Below, one piece after another: positions 6,834-7,062 of a DNA stretch of 7,062 bases. How positions within the stretch are numbered: position 1 is the first letter of the stretch; the number at the start of each line of letters is the position of its first letter. Origin of the DNA: Treponema sp. (GTDB lineage: Bacteria; Spirochaetota; Spirochaetia; Treponematales; Treponemataceae); the NCBI GenBank assembly GCA_017544745.1, contig JAFYDO010000140.1, forward strand, positions 1 to 7,062. Reading direction: 5' to 3'. The notes below the pieces were generated by a model. That model did no database searches, was not told the origin of the DNA, and saw only the letters and a program-made list of their open reading frames with translations. The translations under genes were made by a program, and so were the position numbers.

Positions 6834-7016
6834 ATGGCAAAAGTAATTCAGTTTTTCAAAGAAAGTAGAGCAGAGTTAAAGAAGGTTGTATGGCCTACAA
6901 AGGCAGATGTTCTTTCTTCTATTAAAGTTGTAATCATTTCTACTTTTATTGTTGCTATTATTCTCGGATTGTTTGATTTGGGCTTTTCTGAGTTGTTCCG
7001 CTTAATCTTGAGATAG
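6834..7016 (+). CDS. secE: Preprotein translocase subunit SecE
   Basis: This is the small essential subunit that clamps SecY in the inner-membrane SecYEG channel. The 60 residues form the short one-membrane-helix version found in most bacteria, not the 127-residue three-helix E. coli type. An amphipathic N-terminal helix carries the family motif ELKKVVWPTKADV (residues 14-26), followed by a single membrane segment at about residues 29-51 (IKVVIISTFIVAIILGLF core). The start at 6834 follows AAGGAAAG and begins MAKVIQFFKESRAE as expected. The same frame is open further upstream to 6759, but that extension lies inside tRNA-Trp. It lies 17 bases after the tRNA and 11 bases before nusG, so it belongs to this transcript. 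Confidence 0.96.
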   Translation: MAKVIQFFKESRAELKKVVWPTKADVLSSIKVVIISTFIVAIILGLFDLGFSELFRLILR

Positions 7017-7027
7017 GACGTAAGCAG

Positions 7028-7062
7028 ATGTCTAGATGCTGGTATATTCTTCATACATACAC
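7028..7062 (+). CDS. nusG: Transcription termination/antitermination factor NusG, first 11 codons
   Basis: Only the N-terminus is visible, reading MSRCWYILHTY. It matches the start of NusG (WY followed by HTY, the first strand of the NGN domain that binds the RNA polymerase clamp). Location immediately after secE is the conserved arrangement. The AGGA at 7015-7018 overlaps the secE stop codon and lies nine bases before the ATG, so initiation is probably coupled to secE translation. The rest of the gene runs off the right edge. Confidence 0.85.
   Translation, partial: MSRCWYILHTY

Overview
The window looks like ordinary chromosome from a spirochaete, most likely a host-associated Treponema. 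The grounds are the moderate-to-low GC content, the gene order tRNA-Thr, rpmG, tRNA-Trp, secE, nusG, and the character of the AddA/AddB-like pair. The genus is an inference from gene order and protein character and was not tested by a search.

Layout. Positions 1 to about 6183 are filled on the minus strand by three tightly packed genes, transcribed right to left. They are a serine O-acetyltransferase (cysE/epsC type, 6183-5320), an AddB-like PD-(D/E)XK nuclease with an iron-sulfur staple (5318-2415), and the first 806 codons of an AddA/RecB-like UvrD-family helicase (2418 to the left edge). Only one base separates cysE from addB, and addB overlaps addA by four bases (ATGA), so the three are almost certainly one operon with coupled translation. 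Positions 6184-6409 are an AT-rich divergent control region. It holds a strong plus-strand promoter (TTGACA, 17 bp, TATATT) and a GC-rich imperfect inverted repeat lying in the presumed cysE leader. From 6410 to the right edge the plus strand carries tRNA-Thr(GGT), rpmG (L33), tRNA-Trp(CCA), secE and the first 11 codons of nusG, the usual entry into the nusG/rplKAJL/rpoBC cluster.

Function. AddA and AddB together should form the helicase-nuclease that resects double-strand breaks for RecA loading. AddA carries the visible motor motifs. AddB has lost the Walker A motif but keeps a full C-terminal nuclease motif set and the four staple cysteines. The plus-strand genes make translation and secretion components, and their transcript must be cut around two embedded tRNAs.

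Points most worth a second look: (1) a short palindromic, REP-like repeat that sits in frame inside the AddA helicase between motifs II and III and encodes the peptide GVPEALEGSRF; (2) a tRNA-Thr whose anticodon loop reads TCGGTAA, with C instead of the near-universal U at position 33; (3) the tight coupling of a cysteine-biosynthesis gene to addBA, with no visible ribosome binding site for addB; (4) the inverted repeat in the cysE leader. I see no sign of a prophage, CRISPR array, transposase or new defence system.
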